From: Pectinophora gossypiella
Taxonomy: Eukaryota > Arthropoda > Insecta > Lepidoptera > Gelechiidae
Reading direction: 5' to 3'
Length of the DNA: 64,000 bases
Assembly (NCBI RefSeq): GCF_024362695.1
Contig: NC_065425.1
Coordinates: forward strand, 8,437,001-8,501,000
The position numbers and the translations under genes are program-made. This document shows positions 49,749-60,751 of this stretch, piece after piece. The stretch's first letter is position 1, and every line of letters starts with the position of its first letter. The notes beneath the pieces were generated by a model, which ran no database searches, was not told the origin of the DNA, and was given only the letters and a program-made list of their open reading frames with translations.

Positions 49749-50121
49749 TGTGGGTACCTTAGGATGGATATAAAACGAGGTAAACCTCAGAATAGATGAG
49801 ATGACGGTCTTGTTATGCTCAGATTAGTGGTACTTCGCCAAAGACCGTGAAAGGTGAAGTTATGAAGGTCTTTGCCCAGCCGTGGAACCATACAGGCAGA
49901 TTATAATGTGACCCAGAAGTAATAATGCACATATTCTGGAAGAAATTCCCCTATAGCAATAAGGCCGCCCAAATTGTACTGTATTCATGTGTTATGGTCT
50001 GATTGTTGAAATTTAGTTCTGTGCAATAAAGTATATTTGTTTTCAGTTGATTTCGGTTTCCGCGGTAAGAATGTCTGATTTCTTTTGATTGTTAAAGCCT
50101 TTGTATTATTCTGATGTATCA

Positions 50122-50248
50122 TCATCAGCCGTATGACGCCCACTGCTGGGCATAGGCCTCCCCCAAGGATCTCCACGACGATCGGTCCTGCGCTGCCCGC
50201 ATCCAGCGGCTTCCCGCGACCTTCACCAGATCGTCGGTCCACGGTCGG
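50122..50248 (-). mobile_element. LINE-G2 3' end in intron 1
   Basis: ATCATCATCAGCCGTATGAC, GCCCACTGCTGGGC, ATCTCCACGACGATCGGTCC; inverse of 45395-45546. Confidence 0.85.
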
Positions 50249-50417
50249 TTCTGATGTATAAGCTACATTATTGTAAAGTTTCTAAAATCCATTCGGTAGT
50301 TTTTGCGTGAAAAAGTAACAAACTTTCACATTATAATATTAGTAAGATTTGACTTGATTTGATTTCTGCTCGGCTGATAAGAAAAAGAAAATAGAAGTCG
50401 TTCAGTTGCTTTTTTTT

Positions 50418-50730
50418 TGTTTTGGTTTTCCCCGAAGGGTAAGGCAAAGGGAACTATGCCCATACAGCCATGTCTTACGTATTTTTTTTCTTGATGATTA
50501 ATGAAATGATGAAAGGTGATGATGATGAAACCTAAGCCCCCACCCTCGGAGTAGACTCCTACTCCGAACCCCAAACGAATTAACTCAAAAGTCCGCATAA
50601 ACTTTCGAGTTATGAAGCGGCTTCTTGGCACGAAGCGAAAATAGGTAGATACACTTTGTTTATTGAATACTCCGATATAATAACACTCGCGAATGTCTTC
50701 CGACTAACTTAATGCGATCATTAACCACAA
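50418..50730. repeat. R1 repeat, copy 2, in intron 1
   Basis: Same orientation as 36886-37196; the two are similar throughout with small indels. Confidence 0.75.
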
Positions 50731-51519
50731 AACACCACTTCGTATTGATTATTTAGATTATTCAATGAAGAAAGCAACTGTCCCGTTCCCGTTTCCCGCC
50801 AAAAAGCCTCGTTCAGTTGCTTAATATCTTACATTTTGTTTTATAAACGGCCTATATACATCTCACTGCTGGGCAAAGGCTTCCCTTCATTCAATCGGAG
50901 AGAGTATGGAGCAAACTCTTCCGCATAATTATTGTTATATCTGTCGTGCTAATTTAGTGATTGAGGTTGTCAATCATACTATTAATCATTGATTGATTAA
51001 TTGATAGGTTGATAATTGTCACAATTATCTTTCTTCAGATGACAATACTAAGAGTTTTTTTTTTAAATTAAGATGGGTTTGCTCTTGACTTCGTTGTTCC
51101 ACAAGGAGAAGAAGAGATCGACGTTGGAACGTGCTTACCCAGAAAATCCCTATTCACCCGTGATTTAAAGGACCCCAGGTTATAAGATTCAGGAAACACC
51201 GACGCCGGCAGCCCATCGGCAGCCGGCAGTTACTGTTAGTGAAAAGCGATTGTTCATGAGAAATGGTGGACTAAGCGGACACTGTGAAAAACGGGATAAT
51301 GCTAGGCAGATGATGTTATTTTTTTTATTTCTACAGTAATTAATTATTGTATACCTACCTGTCCATCACATCACGCACCTAATAAAACAATAATGGAACC
51401 TAATTCCCATGGGTTCCATAAAAACATGCACGCATCTTGACATTGTTTAGAGTTACTGACTGTAACATAAAATTAAAAAAGAAAAACACCCATAAGTTTC
51501 TAATAAAGATGTGTTGGAT

Positions 51520-51775
51520 ACATTCACGAAATCACTTTGTGAGACTGTCCTTTGTTTGGTAAGGACTTTTCAGGCTTGAATCACCTGATTGTCCGAAAAA
51601 GTAAGATGATTCCGTGCTTCGGAGGGCACGTAAAGCCGTTGGTCCCGGCTATTAGCCGTAAAAACACCTCCACCAACCCGCAGTGGAGCAGCGTGGTGGA
51701 GTATGCTCCATACCCCTTCCGGTTGGTTGAGGGGAGGTCTGTGCCCAGCAGTGGGACGTATATAGGCAGTTTATA
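51520..51775 (+). mobile_element. SINE-D, headless, in intron 1
   Basis: Begins ACGAAATCACTTTGTGAGAC, then the complete central and 3' domains with CCCAGCAGTGGGACGTATAT and a TTTATATATG tail. Confidence 0.85.
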
Positions 51776-51998
51776 TATGTGTTGGATAAACTTGTCACGT
51801 AAACATAAATCACACTTAGCAATAAAGCTACAATAGGGTAGTTACCAACTAGTCAATGTTGGCAGCAGAATTGCGTAACTGCTTTTTAAAATGATTTAAT
51901 ATGGATTTTTCGCAGATAATATTAACCAGTTGACCAAAGTTCTTTACCGTTTTATCAAGACTTTTAAGCCCAAAACTGACCACAAACCTTTTCTCCAG

Positions 51999-52158
51999 TT
52001 ATGGCCTGCTCGGTGCCTCAGGATGCGGGAAGACGACACTGCTATCCTGCATCGTCGGGAGACGGAGGCTCAACTCAGGGGAGATTTGGGTGCTTGGTGG
52101 AAGACCAGGCAGCCCCGGAAGCGGTGTTCCCGGGCCGAGGATCGGATATATGCCCCAG
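51999..52158 (+). CDS. ABC transporter, coding exon 2 with Walker A
   Basis: Acceptor TTTTCTCCAG|TT and donor CCCCAG|GTGAGT. The first base completes codon 83 (ATT, Ile); then 53 codons, residues 84-136. Walker A GASGCGKTT is residues 88-96. The exon continues LLSCIVGRRRLNSGEIWVLG and ends RIGYMPQ, with Q136 as the Q-loop glutamine. Joined in frame to exon 1 it gives the continuous start of an ABC nucleotide-binding domain. The longer frame at 51930-52199 is a shadow in another phase. Confidence 0.95.
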
Positions 52159-52289
52159 GTGAGTCTATCCATAACAACAAAATGAATTATTGTTTTTAGA
52201 CTTGACAGAAGGAAAGCTCTTCAAGAAACGTATTTTTTGAAGTATATTGGCAATACCTACTTGATCGGGTGCTGGCTCAGGACGGGTAT

Positions 52290-52541
52290 AGATTTATGGG
52301 ACACACGTCCAAATTCTACATTGGCCAATAACCCGACAGAATGAAGTTGACAGCACAAGTCAAACGGGTTGCATAAAAGTATGTAAGATGCCCATTTGAT
52401 TCGCCTAGGCTATTCATTTATGCACTCGATCATTTTCAAATTGACAGCTGTCAATTATCCGTCCCTTTCCTTTTCAGTACATATGAAAATGACAAGTATA
52501 ACTTGAAGTAAAAAATAGTTTAGCAGTTGGTTCCGGCCATA
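52290..52541. mobile_element. MITE M2 fragment
   Basis: Right two thirds of M2 (GACACACGTCCAAATTCTAC to GTTGGTTCCGGCCAT). Confidence 0.7.
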
Positions 52542-52564
52542 TTTACCTTAGTAAGTATGTAGTT

Positions 52565-52655
52565 ATATTAGTCATGTCAGGGGCCTTTGGCGGCTCAATA
52601 ATAACCCCAGGGTTCATGGAGTTGGTAATCCACCTCACAACCCACACGATAGGTA
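52565..52655 (+). mobile_element. SINE-C 3' end
   Basis: TAGTCATGTCAGGGGCCTTT to CACAACCCACACGATAGG. 52656-52981 is unassigned; GGCCTTGCATCACTGAGG (about 52960) recurs inverted near 57810. Confidence 0.8.
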
Positions 52656-52981
52656 CAGGAAACTAAAAATAGTCTAAGAGCTTAGGTATTTATAGTCTGA
52701 GAGCCATATCTCTGGCACGTGTTCATTTTTTGCCGATGCGATGGTTGCAATGCATTTGTAATAGAGATTGGACGATTATAATTTTCTTCATTGATAACGA
52801 TTATTGTGTTAATAGCTGTTTTTTTTTTGTACATAAAGATCATCAATCTGTAATTAAAGATTGGTCTTTATGTAGGTAGGTTTAGGTTTATAGTGACCGA
52901 GTTGCTATGGTACATCGGCTTGCTTCTCAAACTGGGTTCCTTGAACCACGGTACTGGCCTTGCATCACTGAGGATTTAATT

Positions 52982-53127
52982 AAGACGACGCCCTGAGCCA
53001 AGGTTCGCGCTCAACTGGCCTGTTGTCTTAAACGTTGTACCGGGTGAGAGCCTTCAGCGCTCCCTATTTGTCCGGCCAAGTAGTTAATGCCATCTGCGGC
53101 AAATCTACAATAAGTCACGTCAAAAAG
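52982..53127 (+). mobile_element. LINE-E 3' end
   Basis: AAGACGACGCCCTGAGCCAA to AAGTCACGTCAAAAAGAAA. Confidence 0.8.
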
Positions 53128-53169
53128 AAATGATGATTTAATTTATCTAAGTGCAGATTTCACTAACAC

Positions 53170-53395
53170 AGTTGTTACTTTGTATGGTAAGGACATTGCA
53201 AGCTTGAATCACCTGATTGTCCGAAAAAAGTAAGATGAGTCCGTGCTTCGGAAGACACGATTAAGGCGTTTGTCCCGGCTATTAGCCGTAAAATCACCTC
53301 CACCAACCCGCAGTGGAGCAGCGTGGTGGAGTATGCTCCATACCACCTCCGGTTGATTGAGAGTATAAAGGCCGTTTATGTGAGGTTAAATTCAT
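53170..53395 (+). mobile_element. SINE-D, headless, decayed tail
   Basis: AAGGACATTGCAAGCTTGAA, central domain, CACCTCCACCAACCCGCAG; the CCCAGCAGTGGG hairpin has been deleted. Confidence 0.8.
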
Positions 53396-53656
53396 TAATT
53401 CTTGTTTTAGTAGACACATATATCTGCTAAGATATTGAATAGCTTGTAATGTGTCTTATAAAGGTAGGTACATTAAACTACCATTAGACACGATCCAGAC
53501 CGCGAACTACTTATCACTCTCAAGCTATATCTACGCACCTGTAATGTACCGTTGGCAAAATATTTGTTTCAACACACTTGCTCGTAATTTAGACATATTT
53601 ATTACATCGCTTTTAGGTCCATGCATAAAGCACCATATTAAAACAGTAATGACATG

Positions 53657-53755
53657 ATTGGGCTGGTTTTCCCTTCGCGGGTTAGAAGGTCAGACAGGCA
53701 GTCGTTTCTGTAAAAAACCTGACCTGTCAAATCTTCGGGTTAGGTAAGCGGACCA
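53657..53755 (+). mobile_element. SINE-B 3' part
   Basis: ATTGGGCTGGTTTTCCCTTC to GGTTAGGTAAGCGGACC. It abuts M2 directly. 53396-53656 is unassigned. Confidence 0.8.
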
Positions 53756-54530
53756 ATGCAGACACCTCCTAATTTTACTTTAAGTTATACCTGTCGTTTT
53801 CTTATCTGTCGAAAAGGAAAGGGACGGATGATTGACAGCTCTTAATTTTAGGAAGAATGAGTAAATGAATGAATAACCCGGGCGATACAAAAGGTATCTC
53901 GCTGGTATGCAAACCGTTTGACTTGTGCTGTCAACTTAATTCTGTCGGGTTATTGGCGAATGTAAAATTTTTAGACGGTTGTTTCACATTTGTGCTTAAA
54001 ATTGACGCGTGTTCCATAAATTTTTGCTTGTCGATTACCGGTCCCTTTCCTTTTCGGCGGATAAGAAAATTACAGATATAACTTAAAATAAATTTAGATG
54101 GTATTTCCAGGAATTAACATAATATAACAAATACTTTATTGCACAAGCAGGAAAAAACAAAATAGAAAAAAAAAGGGAAACAGAATGAGTACAATAGGCG
54201 GCCTTATTGCTAAGTAGCAATCTCTTCCAGGCAACCTTTAAGTATAGGAGATATTGAATGTTATGTAATATAGCGGGATAGTGCAGAATGGGAATACTTG
54301 TACGTATAAAAATAAATACACTTTCGACTTCATAAACTACATAATAATACACATAATTATAATTGTTATTAATTTAATTAATTTATATTTGTACGCCGAC
54401 TGGCAGATCACAGCGCTCTAACCTATATATGTATAACAACCTACTCTACCTGTGTTTCACAAATAAATCAATTTGTATTTTTTTGTATTTTTGTATTTAT
54501 TTATTTATTATTAATTGGAATTAGCACCAT
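53756..54530. mobile_element. MITE M2, near full, split by a retroposon end
   Basis: Very similar to 778-1149. The right terminus GGAATTAGCACCAT was separated by the 400-bp insertion at 54117-54516. Confidence 0.8.
54117..54516. mobile_element. LINE-H and other retroposon ends nested in M2
   Basis: GGAATTA at 54110-54116 and 54517-54523 is a 7-bp target duplication. The left part is LINE-H on the minus strand (CTTTATTGCACAAGCAGG). The right part from about 54390 (GTACGCCGACTGGCAGATCA..TTCACAAATAAATC) reads as a different plus-strand tail, so the insert may be compound. Confidence 0.65.
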
Positions 54531-55964
54531 TGTGACCTTAAAATCCGCTTCGCCGCGGACCGCGCCGATGCGAGGTGTTGTTTGCTAAGCAAACTAAAGC
54601 ATGACTCAGAAATAGTTCGTGCTAAATATTGACTACGTACGTGCAGAAACCTCTATCATTAGTAAATGACTTCAAATCACCGTGACTTGTAGTTCCAGTG
54701 TTGACAAACAGAATATTAATGATAATGATGATTCATTGTCTTTGGCAAAATTTCAGAGAATACTTAGGTGTTTGCGAAACTATTGCGGACTGCAGCGGCT
54801 TGGTTAGAGTTGGGATAATTGGGTAGCAGTAACAGGTTAAGAAGTGTGAAAGATACTGTTACTAATACACATATAAACTCACAACACCTTATTACAAAAT
54901 TGCATGTAACTAACTCTGTATCATCATTTTCATTTTAATCATTTTTAATTTTAAGAAGACTTGAATTTTATAAACTTTACAATATGTGTACTGTTGGTAT
55001 ATCTAACTAAAAAAAAATAAAAAATGAAGACTAAAGATCATCACTAATTAGATTATTTTTTTATTTTTTTTGGGTTGTTGAGGTTGGTATTTCACCTCAC
55101 AACCCACACGATAGAAGAAGAAGACAAATTTGATAGCCACGCTCTTGTCAGTGTAGCATTCTCCATTCTTGTCTATCAAAGGCCAATTCCTTCACTTCCT
55201 TATAAGACGACGTAAACAAATGTACCTAAATATACTTAACACGTTCACTGTGTAACTGAAAATTAGATATGGCCGCACACGTGCAATGTTATTTTCCGAT
55301 TAACACATTGGAATTTTGTACATAGACACACTATGGTAAGAAAAAAACAAACTTAAAAGCCTCCCGTCGGTATTTCCCATTTTTCGTAGTGCCCCACATA
55401 TGGGCCATGCACGTTTGTGTTTCAAATTGATTGCCTCATATGTGGTTCATACACAGTAAACGTGAACGGAAGCGGCGCTACTATCGCGGAATCTGTATAG
55501 AGTTTATTACTTGTAAATAGTTCCTTTAAAATCCGCGGCGAAACTAATTGACAAGTCATATAATTGTATGGATAATCTGCGTCACTAGCGCCGCGGATGC
55601 GGAACTACCTTTTTGTCACGGATTATATTTTAAACCCGGTATTATATTTAATCTTCGTTTTGTAATATAATAATGCGATAAAATAGCTGGCGAGGACTGG
55701 TATATATGTAGTACTATATACTTCTGCCTACCCCTTCGGCTTTACAGGCGTGATTCTATGTTTATGTTACGCTGTGTTTTATAAATACTCGACGCAATAA
55801 AAAAAAAACTGAACAATAACGGATATCAAAGACAGAAATATACAGACAGACAAAGAGCAATTAAATTGAAGATTATAATTATGCGCACGATATGCTAATA
55901 AAATATAAATTGTACGAGTTGTTATGGGGGGAGTCTAATGAAGCCATGTTACAGCAATTCATAT
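54531..55964. other. mostly unassigned intronic sequence
   Basis: Contains a SINE-C scrap (55075-55115), a minus-strand LINE-I end (55125-55205), a self-complementary AAATCCGCGGCG/CGCCGCGGAT pair (55528-55600) and a SINE-T tail (55700-55765). No gene. Confidence 0.45.
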
Positions 55965-56070
55965 AAAAAAAAAAATATTGCTATTTGACATTTGTCGACA
56001 TTGCAAACTTACTTTGTCAAATTACAATATTGCTTTGGTGGTGATGGTGATAATAGTGGCCTTTTTAAAC
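55965..56070. mobile_element. MITE M1 remnant
   Basis: AATATTGCTATTTGACATTT, CAAATTACAATATTGCTT and later GGCCTTTTTAAACCCC. 56071-56655 is unassigned. Confidence 0.6.
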
Positions 56071-56658
56071 CCCAACTAGTTGGCCAGCTAGTTCCGTCCA
56101 CATGCAACAGATGGCGCCACATTCAATAATGCAGTCTTGAAGCAGTCGTGAAACGCGATATCGAAGTTTACACAGCAAGACGCATATATACAACTTCCAA
56201 CATAACACCGTTGGATCGTCGATCCCTAGTCACACTATCAACTTGTGGCTAGCGGGGTACTATGCTCAGTTCGGTACCCCGAAAACATCCTTTGGCGGCA
56301 GCACACCCTCGCCTGTCAGGATAATATCTATTATAGTCCAATAAATTCCTCTTTGGACTTTCTATGAAAACGATCGTTTGTTGATTATTATTTACCCTAT
56401 TATGCATTCATTATTTATGACACTTGTATGAAAAGAAATGTATATTTTACGCACCAAGTATTAATGTTCACATCACTATTAGAGTCCTCGTTTAGTATAC
56501 ACACTAACTGCTAAGTTTCGTACTCATTGCGCAATAGCAAAATTAAGACAGATTGTTTCAATTACATACATAAGCTCACGTCTTTATTCCCAAATAGGCT
56601 AGGCAGAGGCAAATCCATCGCAAGATGCTGAGCATCCACGCTTCACCGAGCGCTGTTA

Positions 56659-57080
56659 GGGCTCAAACTGGATGACAGCGGCAGCGGCGCGGCGGCGATA
56701 GCGGCGCGGGGAGCGGCGCGGCGGCCGCTGTTCCGTTCTCGATGCCAGCGGCCAAATCGCGCGGTGTTGCGGCGGTATAGAGTTGTGTCTCAAATGAACG
56801 CGATGTCGAAACGGCGACAACGCATTTTCGATTGTAGTTCTTTTGTTTCGTACGATTTATTATGGGCAAAAGAAGATCTGAATCCCTATAATGAACAAAG
56901 GAAACAAAAAGGCGAGTTTCAAACGCAGAGACACCGCTCGACTAGAGCGCACCGCTCGTACCCCGCTCCCCGCGCCGCTGCCATCGAGAACACTTCAATA
57001 TAAATCTTAGCATTTGAACGCGCCGCTCCCCGCACCGCCGCCGCCGCCGCGCCGCTACCGCTGTCATCCAGTTTGAGGCC
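56659..57080. mobile_element. PIF/Harbinger-like element with GC-rich terminal inverted repeats
   Basis: TTA target duplications at 56656-56658 and 57081-57083. Inverted ends GGGCTCAAACTGGATGACAG and CTGTCATCCAGTTTGAGGCC continue into GCGGCGCGGCGGCG-type sequence for about 60 bp on each side. A 3-bp TTA duplication and a GG(G/C)CTC start fit PIF/Harbinger. A 79-residue frame (56764-57003) fills the middle; its central part (RQRIFDCSSFVSYDLLWAKE) matches nothing I can name. Too short for a transposase, so non-autonomous. Confidence 0.8.
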
Positions 57081-57230
57081 TTAGACCACCGTGATAGGTG
57101 ATGAGCCGTATTGCCGTCTATAATGATCGAGCCAACTCTGTTAATGTAAACTGCACTAAGGGTTTATTTATAGCTCATTGGTACAACTCCGGTACCGAAG
57201 ATTATACCATTTGTGTTTCAATGAAGTACT

Positions 57231-57415
57231 CTCCAGGCTACGTTTCTGAAAACCAATAATAGATGGCGCTGTAACGATTTGACGTGACCCAAAAACAAAG
57301 ATAAAAGTTGCATAGATATTAGAAGTCATGTCAGTCACAGTCCAAAAATTAGAAGATTAAACAAAGGAAAATCTTTACAGCGCCATATATTTTTTTTTTG
57401 AAGAACGTAGCCTGG
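57231..57415. mobile_element. MITE M10, inverted-repeat element
   Basis: TCCAGGCTACGTTTCT..AGATGGCGCTGTAA left and TTACAGCGCCATATAT..GAACGTAGCCTGGA right. No clear target duplication. Confidence 0.65.
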
Positions 57416-57451
57416 ACAGGCCTCTTTATTACGTATCTTGTTCTTACGAGA

Positions 57452-57794
57452 TTTGTCATCCTCCCGAGCATTATCCCGTTTTTCACAGGGTCCGCTTACC
57501 TAATCTAAAGATTTGGCAGGTCTGGTTTTTACACAAGCGACTGCCTGTCTGACCTTCCAACCCGCGAAGGGAAATCCAGCCCAATACAGGTTAGGTCACA
57601 TACCTCTAAAAATGCATTTCTCGGGAATGTGGGTATCCGCCGATGTTTTCCTTCACCGCTGAGCACGTGATAATAATTTTATGATTCAAACATGAATTCG
57701 AAAACAAAATCAACAATCATAGGGTTTAGGCCTGTGCTGGATTCGATCCTATGACCTCAAAGTGAGAGGCAAGCGTTCTACCAAACTGCACTAA
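57452..57794 (-). mobile_element. SINE-B, nearly full length
   Basis: Minus-strand copy from the hairpin tail to box B; the head ends at GTTCTACCAAACTGC. A second head fragment, 57836-57925, follows and includes an intact GAGCCGTGGTAGCCCAGTTG head. Confidence 0.88.
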
Positions 57795-57835
57795 AATGAA
57801 TTAAATCCTCAGTGATGCAAGGCCGGTATCGGGGT

Positions 57836-57925
57836 TCGGGGTTCTCTGTTTGAATTACTAGATTCGAACCTGCGACCTCAAAGTAAGAGGCAAGCGTTCT
57901 ACCAACTGGGCTACCACGGCTCTTA
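57836..57925 (-). mobile_element. SINE-B head fragment
   Basis: Minus-strand head with box A TGGTAGCCCAGTTGGTAG and box B AGGTTCGAATC. Confidence 0.75.
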
Positions 57926-58127
57926 CGAGATCTGTGTATTGGTAAAATTTTACGCTATTTATGGTAACATAACCTGTCCATTTATTTTAAAACGACAGGT
58001 CGTTTTGATGCTATTTTAGGTACGTGACCTCAAAGTAAGTCATTATTATACACGGGTAGGTATAATAATTAAGGTTATTTTTAAGAATTTAACAAACATT
58101 ATGATTAGTTTATTAATTTCAACATAG

Positions 58128-58446
58128 AATACTTCTTCTTATCGTGTGAGGTGGAATACCAGCCTCATCAACCCTGGTGTCAGGATTATGATTGAGCCGC
58201 CAAAGGCCAGTGACATGGCTCATGTAACGATTACTCACCTATATCAGTGAACAGTAACCGGGACCAACGGTTTAACGTGCCTTCCGAAACACGGATCATC
58301 TTACTTTCGGACAATCAGGTGGTCAGCCTGTAATGTCCTAACCAAACTAAGGATCACGAAGTGATTTTTGTGATATGTCCGCCACCGGGATTCAAACTCG
58401 GGGCCTCCGGATCGTGAGTCCAACGCTCAACCACTGGACCACAGAG
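58128..58446 (-). mobile_element. SINE-C, full length
   Basis: Complete minus-strand copy, box B GAGTTTGAATCCC. 58447-58687 is unassigned. Confidence 0.9.
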
Positions 58447-58687
58447 TTTGTTATTTTTTTAAACTTCGAATTTTCACTTTTTTGCAATGAGTATCTGAAG
58501 TCGATAAATTAACCATCCGTACCTTTCGAAAGACGAATAGTACGCACTGTCGCGGTCTAGGCAGCCTAGACTAACGATACGATACTAGGTATAGACTAGT
58601 ATCGTTAATAAATGCTAGGTACGGAATTTATTGTCCTAAAAACAGGGATAACCAACCAACCTATTTTTAACATGCTTCTCTCTCTCT

Positions 58688-58925
58688 TTACCTAAGAGCT
58701 GCTCTTGTCGGTGGAGTAATCGCCATTCCTCTCTTCTACCCGCCAAATCCTTCACCTCCTGATACGACACGACCTGCACCTTTTCTTTTATTTGTTTCAT
58801 AAATGTTCTCCTAGGACCCTCCTCTCTTCCCTTTAATTTTTTCCTTCCATGATGTTTGTTATAAATGAATTGTATCGTATCAGGTGGCCAATCATATTTC
58901 CTCTCCGGTTCTCTTTAGTCTTCAT
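58688..58925 (-). mobile_element. LINE-I C-terminal end, longest copy
   Basis: Plus strand AAGAGCTGCTCTT hairpin, ATCGCCATTCCTCTCTTC, then minus-strand codons for an EGPRRTFMKQIKEKVQVV-like segment and further upstream sequence. Confidence 0.65.
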
Positions 58926-59012
58926 TATGATTTAATAAACCGCTTACTTTATACGAAAATTTGATAACCTGCGCAAAAGAAGATACAAAAAAAAAAACAA
59001 AAAACATTTCGA

Positions 59013-59360
59013 AAATCATCATCCCCCTAGCATTTTTCCGTTTTTTCACGGGGTCCGCTTACCTAACCTGACGATTTGACAGGTCCGGTATTTTACGGAA
59101 GCGACTGCCTGTCTGACCTTCCAACCCACGATAGGAAAACCAGCCAAATACAGGTTAAGTCACATATCTCCGAAAATGCAATTTTCGGGAATGTTTTTGT
59201 TGGGTTTTCTCACGATGTTTTCCTTCACCGCTAAGCACGTGAAAATTATTTATAATCCAAACATAAATTCGAACACAAATTCGACAATCATTGGTTTAGG
59301 CCTGTGCTGGATTCGAACCTGCGACCTCAAAGTGAGAGGCAAGCATTCTACGAACTGTGA
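59013..59360 (-). mobile_element. SINE-B, nearly full length
   Basis: Minus-strand copy; box B GGTTCGAATCC intact, box A damaged (GTTCGTAGAATGC). 59361-59724 is unassigned. Confidence 0.9.
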
Positions 59361-59724
59361 TTATTTTATAACATGTTATGACTATTAGGTGACATGCCTG
59401 GCAGACTTAATCAGTCTGTATTCATTCAAAGTTTAAGTACTTATTACATTTTCCCTAAAATTATGTCACTCTAAGTATTATCTGCACCTTATCTCTGTCT
59501 ACCTTGCCCCGAAGGATGTTGTAAACATTTTAATTGTCCCAAGAAGATTAATAGGCCGGAAAATAGGATTGAGAAGGGTTGGCCAACATTTTCGGTAATG
59601 TTTACATTTCCTTTCTCCAAAAATAGAATTGTATCACTAGAAATAGAACGTCAACATTCAATAAGAGTTCTTTTAATTAAGTTTGATGGAAATAGACTGC
59701 GAATAATAAAACGCAATTAATGCA

Positions 59725-60053
59725 ATTCATTCTTCTTCTATCGTGTGGGTTGTGAGATGGGTTACTTACGCCATCAGCTCAGGTGTCAGGGTTATTACTC
59801 AGCCGCCATAGGCCCCTGACATGACTCATGTTATGACTACGTACTTACATCAGTAAGTAGTAACCGGGACCAACAGGTTAACGTGCCTTCCGAAGCACGG
59901 ATCGTCTCAATTTTGGACATTCAGGTGATCAGCATGTAATGTCCTAACCAAACTAGGGATCACAAAGTGATTTTTGTGATTTGTCCCCACCGGGATTCGA
60001 ACCCGGGACCTACGGATCGTGAGCACAACGCTCAACCACTGGACCACGGAGGC
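59725..60053 (-). mobile_element. SINE-C, full length
   Basis: Minus-strand copy with clean box B (GGGTTCGAATCCC) and box A (TGGTCCAGTGGTTGAGCG), among the best preserved. Confidence 0.92.
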
Positions 60054-60055
60054 CG

Positions 60056-60178
60056 TTAGAAGGCTGAAAGGTTAGGTTGGTTAGTCAGTTGCTTCTTTAA
60101 AAAACCGGCCCTGACAAATCTTCAGGTTAGGTAAACGGACCCTATGAAAAACGGGATAATGCTAGGAGGATGATGAGT
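60056..60178 (+). mobile_element. SINE-B 3' part
   Basis: GGTTAGGTTGGTTAGTCAGT to ATGAAAAACGGGATAATGCT and GAGGATGATGA. 60179-60337 is unassigned. Confidence 0.75.
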
Positions 60179-60337
60179 TAAGGTAACATACTAAGTAATA
60201 TTTTATATCATCAGCTTATATATAACATGACGGGTTAATCCTGCCCGTCGGTCGATTGGATTAGGGTGTTTATTGCTTGGAAACCCTAGCTCAGTTCGTC
60301 TCGGCCAGCGGGGGCGTATTGAAGTAGTATGTCGAAA

Positions 60338-60420
60338 TACGCGTCCCGGTGACTACTGCTTCCTAATGATGTATGTATTCGTTACATGAGCCATTTCAAG
60401 GGCTTTTGACGGCTCAATAG
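60338..60420 (+). mobile_element. SINE-C fragment facing a SINE-C copy
   Basis: CGGTGACTACTGCTTCCTAA to TTTTGACGGCTCAATA, plus strand, ten bases before an opposite SINE-C; the pair could fold into a long hairpin. Confidence 0.7.
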
Positions 60421-60429
60421 TGTTATAAT

Positions 60430-60751
60430 AATACTGTAATAGTGTGGGTTATGAGGTGCATTATCAACCTCAGCAACCCTGCTGTCAGGGTTATTACTGA
60501 GCCGCCTATGCCCCTGACATGGTTCATATAACCACTAAGTACTTACATCAGTAAGCAGCAACCGGGACCAACGGATTAACGTGCCTTCTGAAGCACAGAT
60601 CATCTTTCATTCGGTCAGTCGGGTGATTAGCCGTGATGTCCTAAGCAAACCAGGGCGCACAATGATTTTTGTGTAATTTACCCGCCGGGTTTCGAACCAG
60701 AGACCTCCCGATCGTGAGTCCAACGATCAACCACTGAACCACAGACGCTCG
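60430..60751 (-). mobile_element. SINE-C, diverged full copy
   Basis: Minus-strand copy with more changes than its neighbours (box B GGTTTCGAAACC-like). Confidence 0.85.

Larger units (their letters stand above)
49300..51998 (+). other. ABC intron 1 (2.7 kb), phase 2, filled with repeats
   Basis: GTGAGT..CCAG intron. Contents: LINE-I end on minus (49384-49430), SINE-D on minus (49451-49748), a LINE tail with GCCCAGCCGTGG (about 49855-49910), a GTGCAATAAAGTA string (50024), LINE-G2 on minus (50122-50248), R3 3' end (50255-50352), R1 (50418-50730), SINE-D end on minus (50845-50925), a SINE-B tail (51265-51316) and SINE-D on plus (51520-51775). 51050-51230 is unassigned. Confidence 0.85.

Noticed and set aside
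51930..52199. 89-residue plus-strand frame crossing ABC exon 2
   Set aside because: Wrong phase; it reads through both splice sites, while the correct phase gives Walker A and the Q-loop.
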